Below the pieces are notes generated by a model, which made no database searches, was not told the origin of the DNA, and worked only from the letters and a program-made list of their open reading frames with translations. This document shows, piece by piece, positions 18,274-24,936 of a stretch of 55,766 nucleotides of DNA; the first letter of the stretch is position 1; every line of letters begins with the position of its first letter. Source of the DNA: a virus; the IMG/VR virus record IMGVR_UViG_3300046171_000083, positions 1 through 55,766 of that record; one strand, given 5' to 3'. Made by a program: the position numbers and the translations under genes.

Positions 18274-20461
18274 ATGTCATTAAGAGTAGTTGGCAATACA
18301 ATATATGGTAGCAATCAAAAAGATTTAGTCGCTGAGATTACGGAGAAAGTTCCTTCATATGTACAGATCGAAGCACTAAAGAATGCCTACCCAAACGGAA
18401 GAGTTGTTCGGAATGAGTTCTATCTTGGCTCATTGTCAGGTGAGGCAGGGCAATCTCTTAAAATAAACATTGATCCATCAAGCCCAAACTTTATGCGCGG
18501 CATGGATTTCAATAGTGGTGACGGGATCGGGGGCATATCCAAGATTCTAATGGAGGCTTACAGGTGGAAGATCACTGATGTAGCCGAACATTTCTCTACG
18601 TTCTTAGATCGTCCCCAGGCAGAAGCGCCAATTAACCCGATTAACCCGAACAAGTTACAGCAGCCCCAGGAAGAACAACCCGAACAAGTCAAGCAAAAGC
18701 GGGTCATTGATATCAATACACCGCACGATGGTGAGTATTTCTACCTATCAACTGATGGGGAAGTCCTCGTAACGGTACGAAGATATATCGAAAGAGATCC
18801 AACGGGTGAAATTGTTCGGGATACGGACGGGAATACGAAGAAAGAGTTCCGCCAGTTTCCGCGTTTACCTGAAACCAGACCGCTTTATAACCTCCCTGAC
18901 ATTGCGCAATCAGATCGCGTAATATGGGTAGAGGGTGAGAAGTGCGCAGATGAGCTAACAAAACAAGGATACACAGCTACTTGTACTATCGGTGGTGCAG
19001 GGATGTTATCTCGTAATACAAAAGACAAGTTTGATTTCTCTCCATTGCAAGGCAGAGAGCTAATCATATGGCCTGATAATGACGATGCAGGTAAGAAATT
19101 AGCTAGGATAGTTCAAGAACTGGCTCAGAATGCAGGTGCAAAATCAATCACCATGCTCGTGCCACCGAAGGGAAAGCCTAAGAAGTGGGATGCCGCAGAT
19201 GCAATTGAAGAGGGATTTGATATTTCAAACTTTCTCAATGCGCCTACGCATAAGGTTAAAAAGGTATTATCTCTTAAAAACCAGAACTTGCTTATTACTC
19301 AGCAGTTTGTTGGTTCGGCTCCAGAGCAGAAGTTTTTGATTGGAGATACAATACCGCTTGGGGTACCAGTGGTGTTTCGCAGCCGCAGGGGATAGTGGTA
19401 AAGGCATGATGACGCTTGATCTAGCGATGAAGGTAGCATCGGGCGATGGTATGCAAAGCTCTTTCGGTGGTTTTGTTTCAAATCATGGCACATCAATAAT
19501 TTTATCAGCAGAAGATGACAAAGATGAGATCCACAGACGGATCAGCAGGCTAGATCCCCTGAACAAACGTTCGGGTTATGAGCATGATTGTATCATTGTG
19601 CCGCTGCCGAACGAAGGCGGTGTGTTTCCAATTATGATGAAAGTAGACAATACATACGCAACATCACCAGAATTTGAAAAGATATACGAAGAAATGTTGG
19701 AGATTGAAGACCTTGCGTTAGTTGTTATTGATCCAATGGCATCATTTGTGCATGCAGATGTAAACGCTGATCCCGCCGCAGGTGCAGCATTCATGGGTTT
19801 GTTGGCTCAAATATCCACAGAGACAGGCGCAACAGTCATGGTAAACCACCATATGGCGAAGGTAAGCGACAATGACTTTATAGACTCGCCAGAGAAGGCT
19901 CGTAATAAAATTAGAGGTACGTCTGCGATTGTGGACGGTGTAAGATGCGCCTTCTCTGTATGGCAAGTGGATGAGCCTACAGCTAAGTCACGCTGTAAAG
20001 ACTTACAAGTTCCATACACAAGAAACGCTGTGTTTGACGGTGCAGTGGTAAAAGCAAACGGTCCTGCAAATCGGGAGATAAGACACTTTATTCGTAACCC
20101 AGATACTGGTCTGTTAGAAGATAGAAGTATAGACATACGAAATTTTGCTATGTCTCAAGCCGTTCGGGAAAGAATAGAGTATGTCTTTAATTTTATTAGA
20201 ATTCGAGAGGATCGCGGCATTCCTGTTACTAAGGGTGGTATGCATGATGGTATTTTTGATGCCATCAGAACAGCGCCAAATGATGACATAAACGCAGGAA
20301 ACCTTAGAAATGCGGTAGGAGAAAGTACAATTAAAAAGGCTGTGACTACGTTGCAAAACGATGGACGTATTGACCAGTTTAAACGAAACAGAAGTGGGCC
20401 TCGTAAATGGCTTGGTGTTGTCGGGGGTCAATTAAATCAAGAGGAAGATATACTTGACTAG
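18274..20461 (+). CDS. TOPRIM primase fused to RecA/RepA-type helicase, interrupted by a +1 shift near 19378
   Basis: The first frame (18274-19395) has a TOPRIM domain: VIWVEGEKCADEL (about residue 210), TIGGAGML and ELIIWPDNDDAGKK with the DxD metal site. The second frame (to 20461) begins with Walker A AAAGDSGKGMM and continues with a RepA/AAA_25 core: SIILSAEDD and Walker B LALVVIDP, then VNHHM. Deleting one T of the TTT at 19376-19378 fuses VPVVF to AAAGDSGKG, giving about 728 aa. It would prime and unwind DNA at the fork. The split falls in the middle of the ATPase fold, so the intact phage almost certainly makes one protein; the indel is probably a sequence error. Confidence 0.85.
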
Positions 20462-20482
20462 CTTGGGAAAGTATGGTATAAA
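20454..20482 (+). promoter_or_regulatory. Sigma70-type promoter upstream of the DUF3846 gene
   Basis: TTGACT (20454-20459), a 17-bp spacer and TATAAA (20477-20482). The spacer contains GGGAAAGTATGG, related to the TCCCATAC/GTATGGGA element near the other early promoters. The ATG at 20512 follows an AAAGGAAAG ribosome site. Confidence 0.75.
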
Positions 20483-20511
20483 TCCCAATTACTCTAGAAA
20501 AAGGAAAGATT

Positions 20512-20740
20512 ATGATTACAGTATTTGAAGATAACCAACCAACGTTACAAGAGGCGCAGAAGATTGTCGGGGGGTTAGTGGAGATGGTACATTCTCCATC
20601 AGAACCCGATTGGCAAATCTTGGTAAACGAAGAAGGACTGCTTGAAGGGCTTGCCGTTCAACGAAGAAGCCACAGAATTATGCGGGACAGGTATTGTCGG
20701 ACCCGCTATCGTTTTAAAAGGGGATGCTATGTGGACGTAG
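20512..20740 (+). CDS. DUF3846-like early protein, interrupted by a +1 shift near 20650
   Basis: The start frame reads MITVFEDNQPTLQEAQKIVG... and NEEGLLEG, then goes off-family. Removing one G from the GGG at 20647-20649 continues as LPFNEEATELCGTGIVGP and AIVLKGDAMWT, ending at TAG 20738-20740. NEEGLL-GLPFNE and IVGPA are the core of the DUF3846 family, found widely in phages, function unknown; corrected length 75 aa. The uncorrected frame runs to 20787 with a Cys/Arg-rich non-homologous tail, which argues that the indel is an error. Confidence 0.65.
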
Positions 20741-20885
20741 AAACACAAGCGATATTAAGCAGCTTAGAAGAAAGGCTCATCTGTTAGTTAGTCACTCAGA
20801 ACAGATGGGCTTTTTTAATATAAAACAACAGGGTGAAGAAATAGTAACTTTGTTGGAAATGTTAGAAAGAAAAATCCAAAAATAG
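20724..20885 (+). CDS. Possible small overlapping gene
   Basis: A 53-aa frame from ATG 20724, after AAAGGGG, runs through the terminator hairpin and encodes a helical C-terminus (QQGEEIVTLLEMLERKIQK). An alternative start is GTG 20731 in another frame (DVETQAILSSLEERL), which would need an indel near 20785 to join. Either way the region 20724-20885 seems to encode a short helical protein. The terminator inside it is unusual, so confidence is low. Confidence 0.3.
   Translation: MLCGRRNTSDIKQLRRKAHLLVSHSEQMGFFNIKQQGEEIVTLLEMLERKIQK
20775..20816 (+). terminator. Rho-independent terminator of the + strand early operon
   Basis: GCTCATCTGTT (20775-20785) pairs along its full length with AACAGATGGGC (20800-20810), one G-U pair, loop 14 nt, followed by six T. 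It ends the replication operon. Confidence 0.7.
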
Positions 20886-20969
20886 TAGTCGTGGGACAAA
20901 GAAGGAAACCCGCTCAAACCTGTCCCAGGCGAACAATACAGACATTTGTTCGGGTTATCAACCTGGGAC

Positions 20970-21003
20970 AAAAAAAAGCGGGATAAATCCCGCTAATTTT
21001 TTT
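20970..21003. terminator. Bidirectional terminator between convergent operons
   Basis: AGCGGGAT (20977-20984) and ATCCCGCT (20987-20994) form a perfect 8-bp stem with an A-run before and a T-run after, so it can end transcription from both sides. It separates the + replication operon from the - operon carrying the guide-RNA-like array. The segment 20886-20969 holds only one AATTGTTCGGGTT-like motif and no gene. Confidence 0.85.
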
Positions 21004-21151
21004 CTTTATCTTCTTTAATTTGTTCGACTTTTTTTTCCCAAGGAGGTTTGGATAAACTAACGCTTTCTTTTTTAAAGTTTGCTAATTTACGTTTATAACC
21101 CATCCACTCCTTTTCTGCTTTAGTCCATTTTTCGTTGGTTCTATCTCTCAT
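20993..21151 (-). CDS. Small charged protein, last gene of the TIGR-like operon
   Basis: A 52-aa frame from ATG 21151 overlaps the stop of the upstream gene as ATGA. It is strongly charged (MRDRTNEKWTKAEKEWMGYK..., ending VEQIKEDKEKN), probably helical. Its stop lies in the terminator hairpin. Coupled start and operon-end position support a real gene; the function is unknown. Confidence 0.5.
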   Translation of the reverse strand: MRDRTNEKWTKAEKEWMGYKRKLANFKKESVSLSKPPWEKKVEQIKEDKEKN

Positions 21152-21360
21152 GGCCTCACTTTCGGCTTAACAAGTTTATTAGATGCAACCTCAGTTCCTT
21201 TGCAATGTATCAACACCGAATCATGTTGGCTTTCCATCATAAAATACATAGCTTCTTTGCTATAACTACAATCGTCATAGCTTTTAAATAGTATGTTGTG
21301 TGTTACCTGTTCGCCTTGAACAAAGTAACTTAACACCATGAACGTAAAATATTTAATCAT
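21148..21360 (-). CDS. Small secreted or membrane-anchored protein
   Basis: ATG 21360 overlaps the HTH gene stop as TGATG. The 70-aa product has a hydrophobic N-terminus (MIKYFTFMVLSYFVQG) compatible with a signal peptide, then a polar domain with two cysteines (DDCSYSKEA, LIHCKGTEV) that could form a disulphide in the periplasm. Function unknown. Confidence 0.55.
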   Translation of the reverse strand: MIKYFTFMVLSYFVQGEQVTHNILFKSYDDCSYSKEAMYFMMESQHDSVLIHCKGTEVASNKLVKPKVRP

Positions 21361-21737
21361 CAATTCACTCCCATTCTTTTGTCTTCAGCCTCGTATTGAG
21401 CCTTCTCTAATCGGTCAATCCAGTTCTGCAAAGTCTGGTAATTAGAAAAACCAAGCAAGTCAGCAGCCTCAGATAAAGTTTTTGTTTTAGTCAATGCTCT
21501 CTCAATATAGTTACGCTTAACCCTCTCAAGCGCAGCGTTCATATCGAAATCATCGGGGTCATCAACAAACGAACCATCGGGCATGTCGCCATCTGGGTTA
21601 GCGTCACGCCATTCATCGTTCACGCCAATGTTGTGCCTGATTTCTTCCATAAACTCTCGTAAGTCAGTTTCGGTCTTAATACCGCCCAACCGCTCAAGTG
21701 TGTAATGCATACACATCGTATCATCTGCAATAGACAT
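21360..21737 (-). CDS. Fis/NtrC-C-terminal-type helix-turn-helix protein coupled to the Tas-like gene
   Basis: Start is ATG 21737, seven bases after AAGGAGG; it shares a TAATG overlap with the Tas-like stop. The 125-aa protein has an acidic middle (DGSFVDDPDDFD) and a C-terminal HTH: RNYIERALTKTKTLSEAADL followed by LGFSNYQTLQNWIDRL, matching the Fis/HTH_8 pattern (EAAxLLG turn, then recognition helix). Tight coupling to the Tas-like gene suggests a joint role, for example regulating array expression or aiding DNA binding; that link is inference. Confidence 0.65.
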   Translation of the reverse strand: MSIADDTMCMHYTLERLGGIKTETDLREFMEEIRHNIGVNDEWRDANPDGDMPDGSFVDDPDDFDMNAALERVKRNYIERALTKTKTLSEAADLLGFSNYQTLQNWIDRLEKAQYEAEDKRMGVN

Positions 21738-22444
21738 TATGCTACCTCCTTCCATTCTTTGTATAAATCTTTAACCAAACGCTTTGTCATATAACGTAAG
21801 GCTCTGTTATGCGCATGACCGTCTGTTTCAACTCTCTCACGCTCCATAATCTTACGCTTATCGTACACCATTCTGTATGGCCCTGCATTTTCTTCTTTGC
21901 CTTGAGCCTTGAGAAGACTGTCGCCAATTGTCCAAAATACCGCATGCCTTGAGGGGCTATAGCCGTGAACCAATGCCATTTCAGCATTGCTGTGCTTACG
22001 CTGTCGTTCTCCATCAATCACGGCAAGTCCTGCACGTTTATAAATACCGTCCAGTTCTTTCTCATAAGCCATGAAGTCGCCAACTTCTCCGACAATACCT
22101 GCCAAGCCCAAATGACCAAAGCCTCTAACTTTGTCTACAAAAGTTGCAACAGGTAATTCTTTTGCTAAGTCAGATAACCACTTTTCAAAACCCGCTCTAC
22201 TTTTTAACAAAGGTTCTCTGGCATCAAACAATGGTTTTGTTGCAGCCATAAGCTCAATTGAGCCTTCTCCTTTTTTCAAAGCAACAAATAATTTGTTTGC
22301 TGCTTTAATCTCACCATCTGCAAAACCTCTACAGATAGCTTTAATTTGCAAAACTAATTTACCTTCAGCGCGAACCATATTTTGACGGTTGCGCCATGTT
22401 CGATAAATCATTGCGATAGTCGGGTCTTCATATCTTGTATCCAT
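21737..22444 (-). CDS. Tas-like (TasA-type) Nop-domain guide-RNA-binding protein, no nuclease domain visible
   Basis: A 235-aa protein starts at ATG 22444, seven bases after AAGGAG (22452-22457), directly downstream of the repeat array. Residues 1-100 are helical. Residues 106-124, VRGFGHLGLAGIVGEVGDF, match the conserved G-x-G...GE-GD helix-turn element shared by Nop56/58-type domains and the IS110 C-terminal (Transposase_20) domain; GYSPSRHAVFWTIGDSL (161-177) and GPYRMVYDKRK (188-198) continue it, and HAHNRALRYMTKRLVKDLY (210-228) closes it. I see no RuvC DEDD set and no HNH motif. In TIGR-Tas systems, Nop-domain Tas proteins bind the array RNA; nuclease-free members are known as TasA. The assignment rests on motif pattern plus array adjacency, not on a search. 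The alternative is a degenerate IS110-type transposase, but no catalytic N-terminal domain or transposon ends are present. Confidence 0.8.
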   Translation of the reverse strand: MDTRYEDPTIAMIYRTWRNRQNMVRAEGKLVLQIKAICRGFADGEIKAANKLFVALKKGEGSIELMAATKPLFDAREPLLKSRAGFEKWLSDLAKELPVATFVDKVRGFGHLGLAGIVGEVGDFMAYEKELDGIYKRAGLAVIDGERQRKHSNAEMALVHGYSPSRHAVFWTIGDSLLKAQGKEENAGPYRMVYDKRKIMERERVETDGHAHNRALRYMTKRLVKDLYKEWKEVA

Positions 22445-22463
22445 ATTGGATCTCCTTGGTTGC

Positions 22464-23241
22464 GAGGCGACTACGTTGTGGCATTGCTGCGTGTCGTCGA
22501 TAGCCTCTGGTTATATTGGGCGCTCAGGGACTGGCATTTCTGCGGATTGAGTTTGGCCCAAATCTGGTGGGAGCGCCCTCTAAAAGACATTGCTGCGTAC
22601 CTATAGCGGCTCCCATAAATTAATAGAAAAGGGAGAAACAGTAGCGGCTTGATGAGCGTACAAATTATGTCCTTTCCTAACTGGTGGGAGAGTGCAATCC
22701 CCGTGACATTGCTGTGGGTCTCTTCTGACCCTCCCATAAACTGGTGGGGAAGGGTGAACCATGAATGGCATTTCTGCGGGGCCATGATGACCCTTCCCTT
22801 GAGAGCGGTAGCGCATTGGCATTTCTGCGTTTGATCCTTGGCTCTCGTAAATAAGTGGGAGCGATCATAGATGGGCATTGCTGCGTGGTAACAAAGGCTC
22901 CCGTAAACTGGTGGGGAAGGGCGACTCCGCCTTGGCATAGCCGCGCTTTTTGATTGACCCTTCCCTTGGGAGCGTTCCTCCATAGGCATTACTGCGCAGT
23001 CATGATGGCTCCCGTAAACTGATCGGGAAGGGTGTTTGTTACGTGGCATCTCTGAGATAAAGCCGTGACCCTTCCCTTGAGAGCGAGTGACCCTTGGCAT
23101 TTCTGCGCTGACTCTCTGGCTCTCGTAAACTAATCGGGAAGGGTGATTTAAGATTGACACTGCTGTGTGATTAGGATGACCCTTCCCTAACTGGTGGGAG
23201 CGTGCGCTGTGTAGCATTGCTGCGATATTCAAGTGGCTCCC
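22464..23241 (-). repeat. TIGR-like guide RNA array, 14 units
   Basis: Fourteen units share the + strand plan arm-G-N9-T-GGCATTnCTGCG-N9-T-G-arm. Cores start at 22480, 22533, 22586, 22646, 22705, 22767, 22818, 22874, 22934, 22985, 23045, 23096, 23156 and 23213, 51-62 bp apart. Left and right variable segments are always 10 nt (9 plus a usual T: 10/14 left, 12/14 right). Arms pair and covary: GGGAGC/GCTCCC, GAGAGC/GCTCTC, GGGAAGGGT/ACCCTTCCC, TTGGGC/GCCCAA, GAGGC/GCCTC. On the - strand the core reads C-GCA-GNAA-UGC-C, a GNRA tetraloop hairpin. Variable pairs (+ strand) by unit: 1 actacgttg/tgtcgtcga; 2 ctcagggac/gattgagtt; 3 ccctctaaa/tacctatag; 4 aaacagtag/tacaaatta; 5 caatccccg/ggtctcttc; 6 aaccatgaa/gggccatga; 7 gtagcgcat/tttgatcct; 8 atcatagat/tggtaacaa; 9 actccgcct/ctttttgat; 10 ttcctccat/cagtcatga; 11 tttgttacg/ataaagccg; 12 agtgaccct/ctgactctc; 13 atttaagat/tgattagga; 14 tgcgctgtg/atattcaag. 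Flanking genes are all on the - strand, so the transcript is leftward. Confidence 0.9.
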
Positions 23242-23249
23242 ATATAACA

Positions 23250-23789
23250 TTACGATACCATCACATCCGTATGGATGGCCTCTACATCTTCAATCTTCCA
23301 AACATCCCGAACAATTTTACCTTCGGGCATCTTCTCCAAGATCGCAGATAAAAACTTATGATTACGTTTGTGCGTACTCATCTTGCCATGCTCTCGCTTA
23401 ACAACAATCTCTAAATCGCTTTTAGTTGCATCTCCAAGAGCAATACCCAATTCGGGTAATGCAAAGTAATCAAAGATATTCTTGGCATAATTAACAGCCG
23501 TATTCTTCAAAGACACATTCGGGGTAGAATGTTCGCCCTTCTTTAATAAAACCTGCTTTGAAATCTTTTCAGCCTGACGCTTAAAACTAATTCGGTTTGT
23601 TCTTGATCTGGCGCTTACATCTTCAGATGCAATGCGTTGCAAATAACGTGCGGTAGCCGCATCACGCAAATCTTTATCATTACGCAACATATTAAGATAC
23701 TTTTCAGCAGCTTGCTTTTGCGTCTTTGAGTTTTCCCAAGCCTTTTCAATGGCCTCTAAAACAATCGGGTTTCTACTTTGATAAGTCAT
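23250..23789 (-). CDS. Unknown basic helical protein abutting the array, candidate TIGR partner
   Basis: The 179-aa protein (MTYQSRNPIVLEAIEKAWEN...) is rich in Lys/Arg and helical over residues 1-105 (QKQAAEKYLNMLRNDKDLRD, SFKRQAEKISKQVLL), then more mixed (DYFALPELGIALGDATKSDL...). Its stop is 8 bp from the first transcribed array unit, and its start overlaps the upstream zinc-knuckle gene. I recognise no family. The placement immediately 5-prime of the array transcript makes it a candidate array-associated protein; a DNA- or RNA-binding role is only suggested by its charge. Confidence 0.6.
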   Translation of the reverse strand: MTYQSRNPIVLEAIEKAWENSKTQKQAAEKYLNMLRNDKDLRDAATARYLQRIASEDVSARSRTNRISFKRQAEKISKQVLLKKGEHSTPNVSLKNTAVNYAKNIFDYFALPELGIALGDATKSDLEIVVKREHGKMSTHKRNHKFLSAILEKMPEGKIVRDVWKIEDVEAIHTDVMVS

Positions 23790-23940
23790 TTTCTACTTCC
23801 TTTTTTCCAGTGCCCTCACATTCGGGGCATTCAATTTTATCAACGTCGATGTAACCAACGTCACGGTCAAAGCCGTGTGGTCGGGGGCTATCGACTTCGA
23901 TCAACCCCCAACCCTCACATTCTTTGCAAAATTCAGTCAC
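23773..23940 (-). CDS. Zinc-knuckle mini-protein (DnaJ-type CxxCxGxG)
   Basis: From GTG 23940, one base after the previous stop, a 55-aa protein reads MTEFCKECEGWGLIEV... and ...IECPECEGTGKKEVEN. Two CxxCxGxG-like knuckles give a DnaJ-type zinc-binding pair. The longer frame upstream is a shadow of the neighbouring gene. The gene is in the operon leading into the array. Function unknown; such small knuckles often mediate protein or nucleic-acid contacts. Confidence 0.6.
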   Translation of the reverse strand: MTEFCKECEGWGLIEVDSPRPHGFDRDVGYIDVDKIECPECEGTGKKEVENDLSK

Positions 23941-23941
23941 T

Positions 23942-24379
23942 TTACCAACTCGCCTGATATGTAACACTGCCCCAAGAGGTGGACTCCACCCAATCAGCAG
24001 CATTGTCAAATACTTTGGCATGGTCTTTGCCCTCGGATCGGTCTTGATCCCAAATCTCTGGGCTACCAAAAAAGCACCCATGACAATCATCATTGCTAGG
24101 CAATTTGTTATCTCGTAATGCGTCAGCAATCTTGCGCAACTGTTCAGCCTCAAGATCAATTCTCTGGCATTTATCAACACCATCAGCGAACTCATTTACA
24201 ATGTAAACATGCAACGGTGCGAACTTGCGCCATGTGCCCATGTCCAAAACATATGTCTCTACATCGAACCCATCAACAACGGGGCGCTTCACTTCCAGTG
24301 ACCCACCTTCGGGCGCTTGCTGTGAATGATCCCACTGACTGATATACTTGTCGCCTCTTAAATACATATCTAAACCCAT
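23942..24379 (-). CDS. Conserved phage protein (MGLDMYL... family), first gene of the TIGR-like operon
   Basis: Start at ATG 24379, after GAAGGGAAG, gives 145 aa beginning MGLDMYLRGDKYISQWDHSQ. The GLDMYL start and the later EQLRKIADALRDN and WDQDRSEGKDHAKVFD... segments match a phage protein family I know only as hypothetical. It is the first gene after a terminator and a promoter-like site, so it heads the transcript that carries the array and the Tas-like gene. Confidence 0.65.
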   Translation of the reverse strand: MGLDMYLRGDKYISQWDHSQQAPEGGSLEVKRPVVDGFDVETYVLDMGTWRKFAPLHVYIVNEFADGVDKCQRIDLEAEQLRKIADALRDNKLPSNDDCHGCFFGSPEIWDQDRSEGKDHAKVFDNAADWVESTSWGSVTYQASW

Positions 24380-24413
24380 GATTTTACTTCCCTTCGTTAT
24401 ACTAGATGTCCCA

Positions 24414-24442
24414 TACATAAAATAGTTTATTATGAGTGTCAA
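24414..24442 (-). promoter_or_regulatory. Promoter-like site for the array operon
   Basis: On the - strand TTGACA (24442-24437) is followed by a 17-bp spacer and TATGTA (24419-24414), a weak -10, overlapping the octamer TCCCATAC (24409-24416 on +). It lies directly downstream of a terminator for the previous operon, which suits a dedicated promoter. Confidence 0.45.
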
Positions 24443-24468
24443 GAAAAAAAATAAAAAAATTTATGAAC

Positions 24469-24503
24469 AAAAAAAAACCCCTCAGAACGGAGGAACTGAG
24501 GGG
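24469..24503 (-). terminator. Rho-independent terminator, second of a tandem pair
   Basis: CCCCTCAG (24478-24485) pairs with CTGAGGGG (24496-24503); on the - strand the hairpin is followed by a run of nine T. With the hairpin at 24646-24676 it insulates the array operon from the upstream operon. The 140 bp between them (24504-24645) hold only an imperfect AACCCGA/TTCGGGTT palindrome. Confidence 0.8.
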
Positions 24504-24645
24504 GGTCTAGTTGTGAGGCAGAAAGGCAGACCTTATGCATCCCTGCAAATATTGGTTTATCATGGGAAAAATCCCAATGCAAGAAAAAAGTGCGCAGCAG
24601 GGACAGAAAAACAACCCGATAAATTGTTCGGGTTCCTGGCTGGTA

Positions 24646-24676
24646 CAAAAAAACCCCCGCTTGAATTTTGCGGGGG
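24646..24676 (-). terminator. Rho-independent terminator of the GGCT-like operon
   Basis: CCCCCGC (24654-24660) pairs with GCGGGGG (24670-24676); on the - strand a T-run (24653-24646) follows. It lies 28 bp after the last gene of the operon. Confidence 0.8.
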
Positions 24677-24704
24677 CTTCATATTATTCGGGTTATGTCG
24701 GGAT

Positions 24705-24794
24705 CTACCACCATTGAAGCACCGCTCCAATCAACCAACCGTAAACACCAATTATAATTAAGGTGGCAATAATCCAATCCTGCCAATCAATCAT
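24705..24794 (-). CDS. 29-aa single-TM micro-protein
   Basis: ATG 24794 overlaps the upstream coding end. The peptide MIDWQDWIIATLIIIGVYGW... is a single hydrophobic helix with tryptophans at both interfaces and ends LQWW. It is the last gene before the terminator. Unknown role; phage micro-proteins of this type can inhibit host membrane processes, but nothing here shows that. Confidence 0.45.
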   Translation of the reverse strand: MIDWQDWIIATLIIIGVYGWLIGAVLQWW

Positions 24795-24936
24795 CGGACA
24801 CCTCAACCTTTTTATCCACTGGAATAAGAACTTTAAGGTGAACAAATCCCCCTTGCATCGAACTGATGCTGTAAGTATAGGGGCAAGTTTTCACCCACTT
24901 TAAAAAGCTCTCCATGTTTTCAATTTGAAAATTCAT
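24787..24936 (-). CDS. Small early protein, unknown function
   Basis: A 49-aa frame from ATG 24936 with AAGGAGG seven bases upstream; it overlaps the stop of the GGCT-like gene as ATGA. Sequence starts MNFQIENMESFLKWVKTCPY and has a beta-rich second half (GGFVHLKVLIPVDKKVEV). The strong ribosome site makes it real; no family is recognised. Confidence 0.6.
   Translation of the reverse strand: MNFQIENMESFLKWVKTCPYTYSISSMQGGFVHLKVLIPVDKKVEVSDD

Noticed and set aside
20345-20353. Self-target: match of spacer 1 left (actacgttg) in the primase-helicase gene
   Set aside because: One 9-mer match is expected by chance in this length, and the paired spacer has no match nearby.
21737-22444. IS110-type transposase
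   Set aside because: Only the C-terminal-like helical element is present; no DEDD catalytic domain and no element ends. The Tas interpretation explains the neighbouring array.
22464-23241. CRISPR array
   Set aside because: Repeats are not uniform direct repeats, spacers are 9-10 nt in pairs around a palindromic-arm unit, and no cas1, cas2 or effector is present. The lone Cas4-like gene fits phage recombination.
22464-23241. Integron attC-like cassette array
   Set aside because: No integrase and no genes between units; the covarying arms and GNRA core fit RNA better.
22471-23250. 259-aa minus-strand frame across the array
   Set aside because: Its apparent protein repeats are the translation of the array units; it has no ribosome site and no conserved composition.
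24432-24761. 109-aa plus-strand frame
   Set aside because: Runs through two minus-strand terminators and small minus-strand genes.
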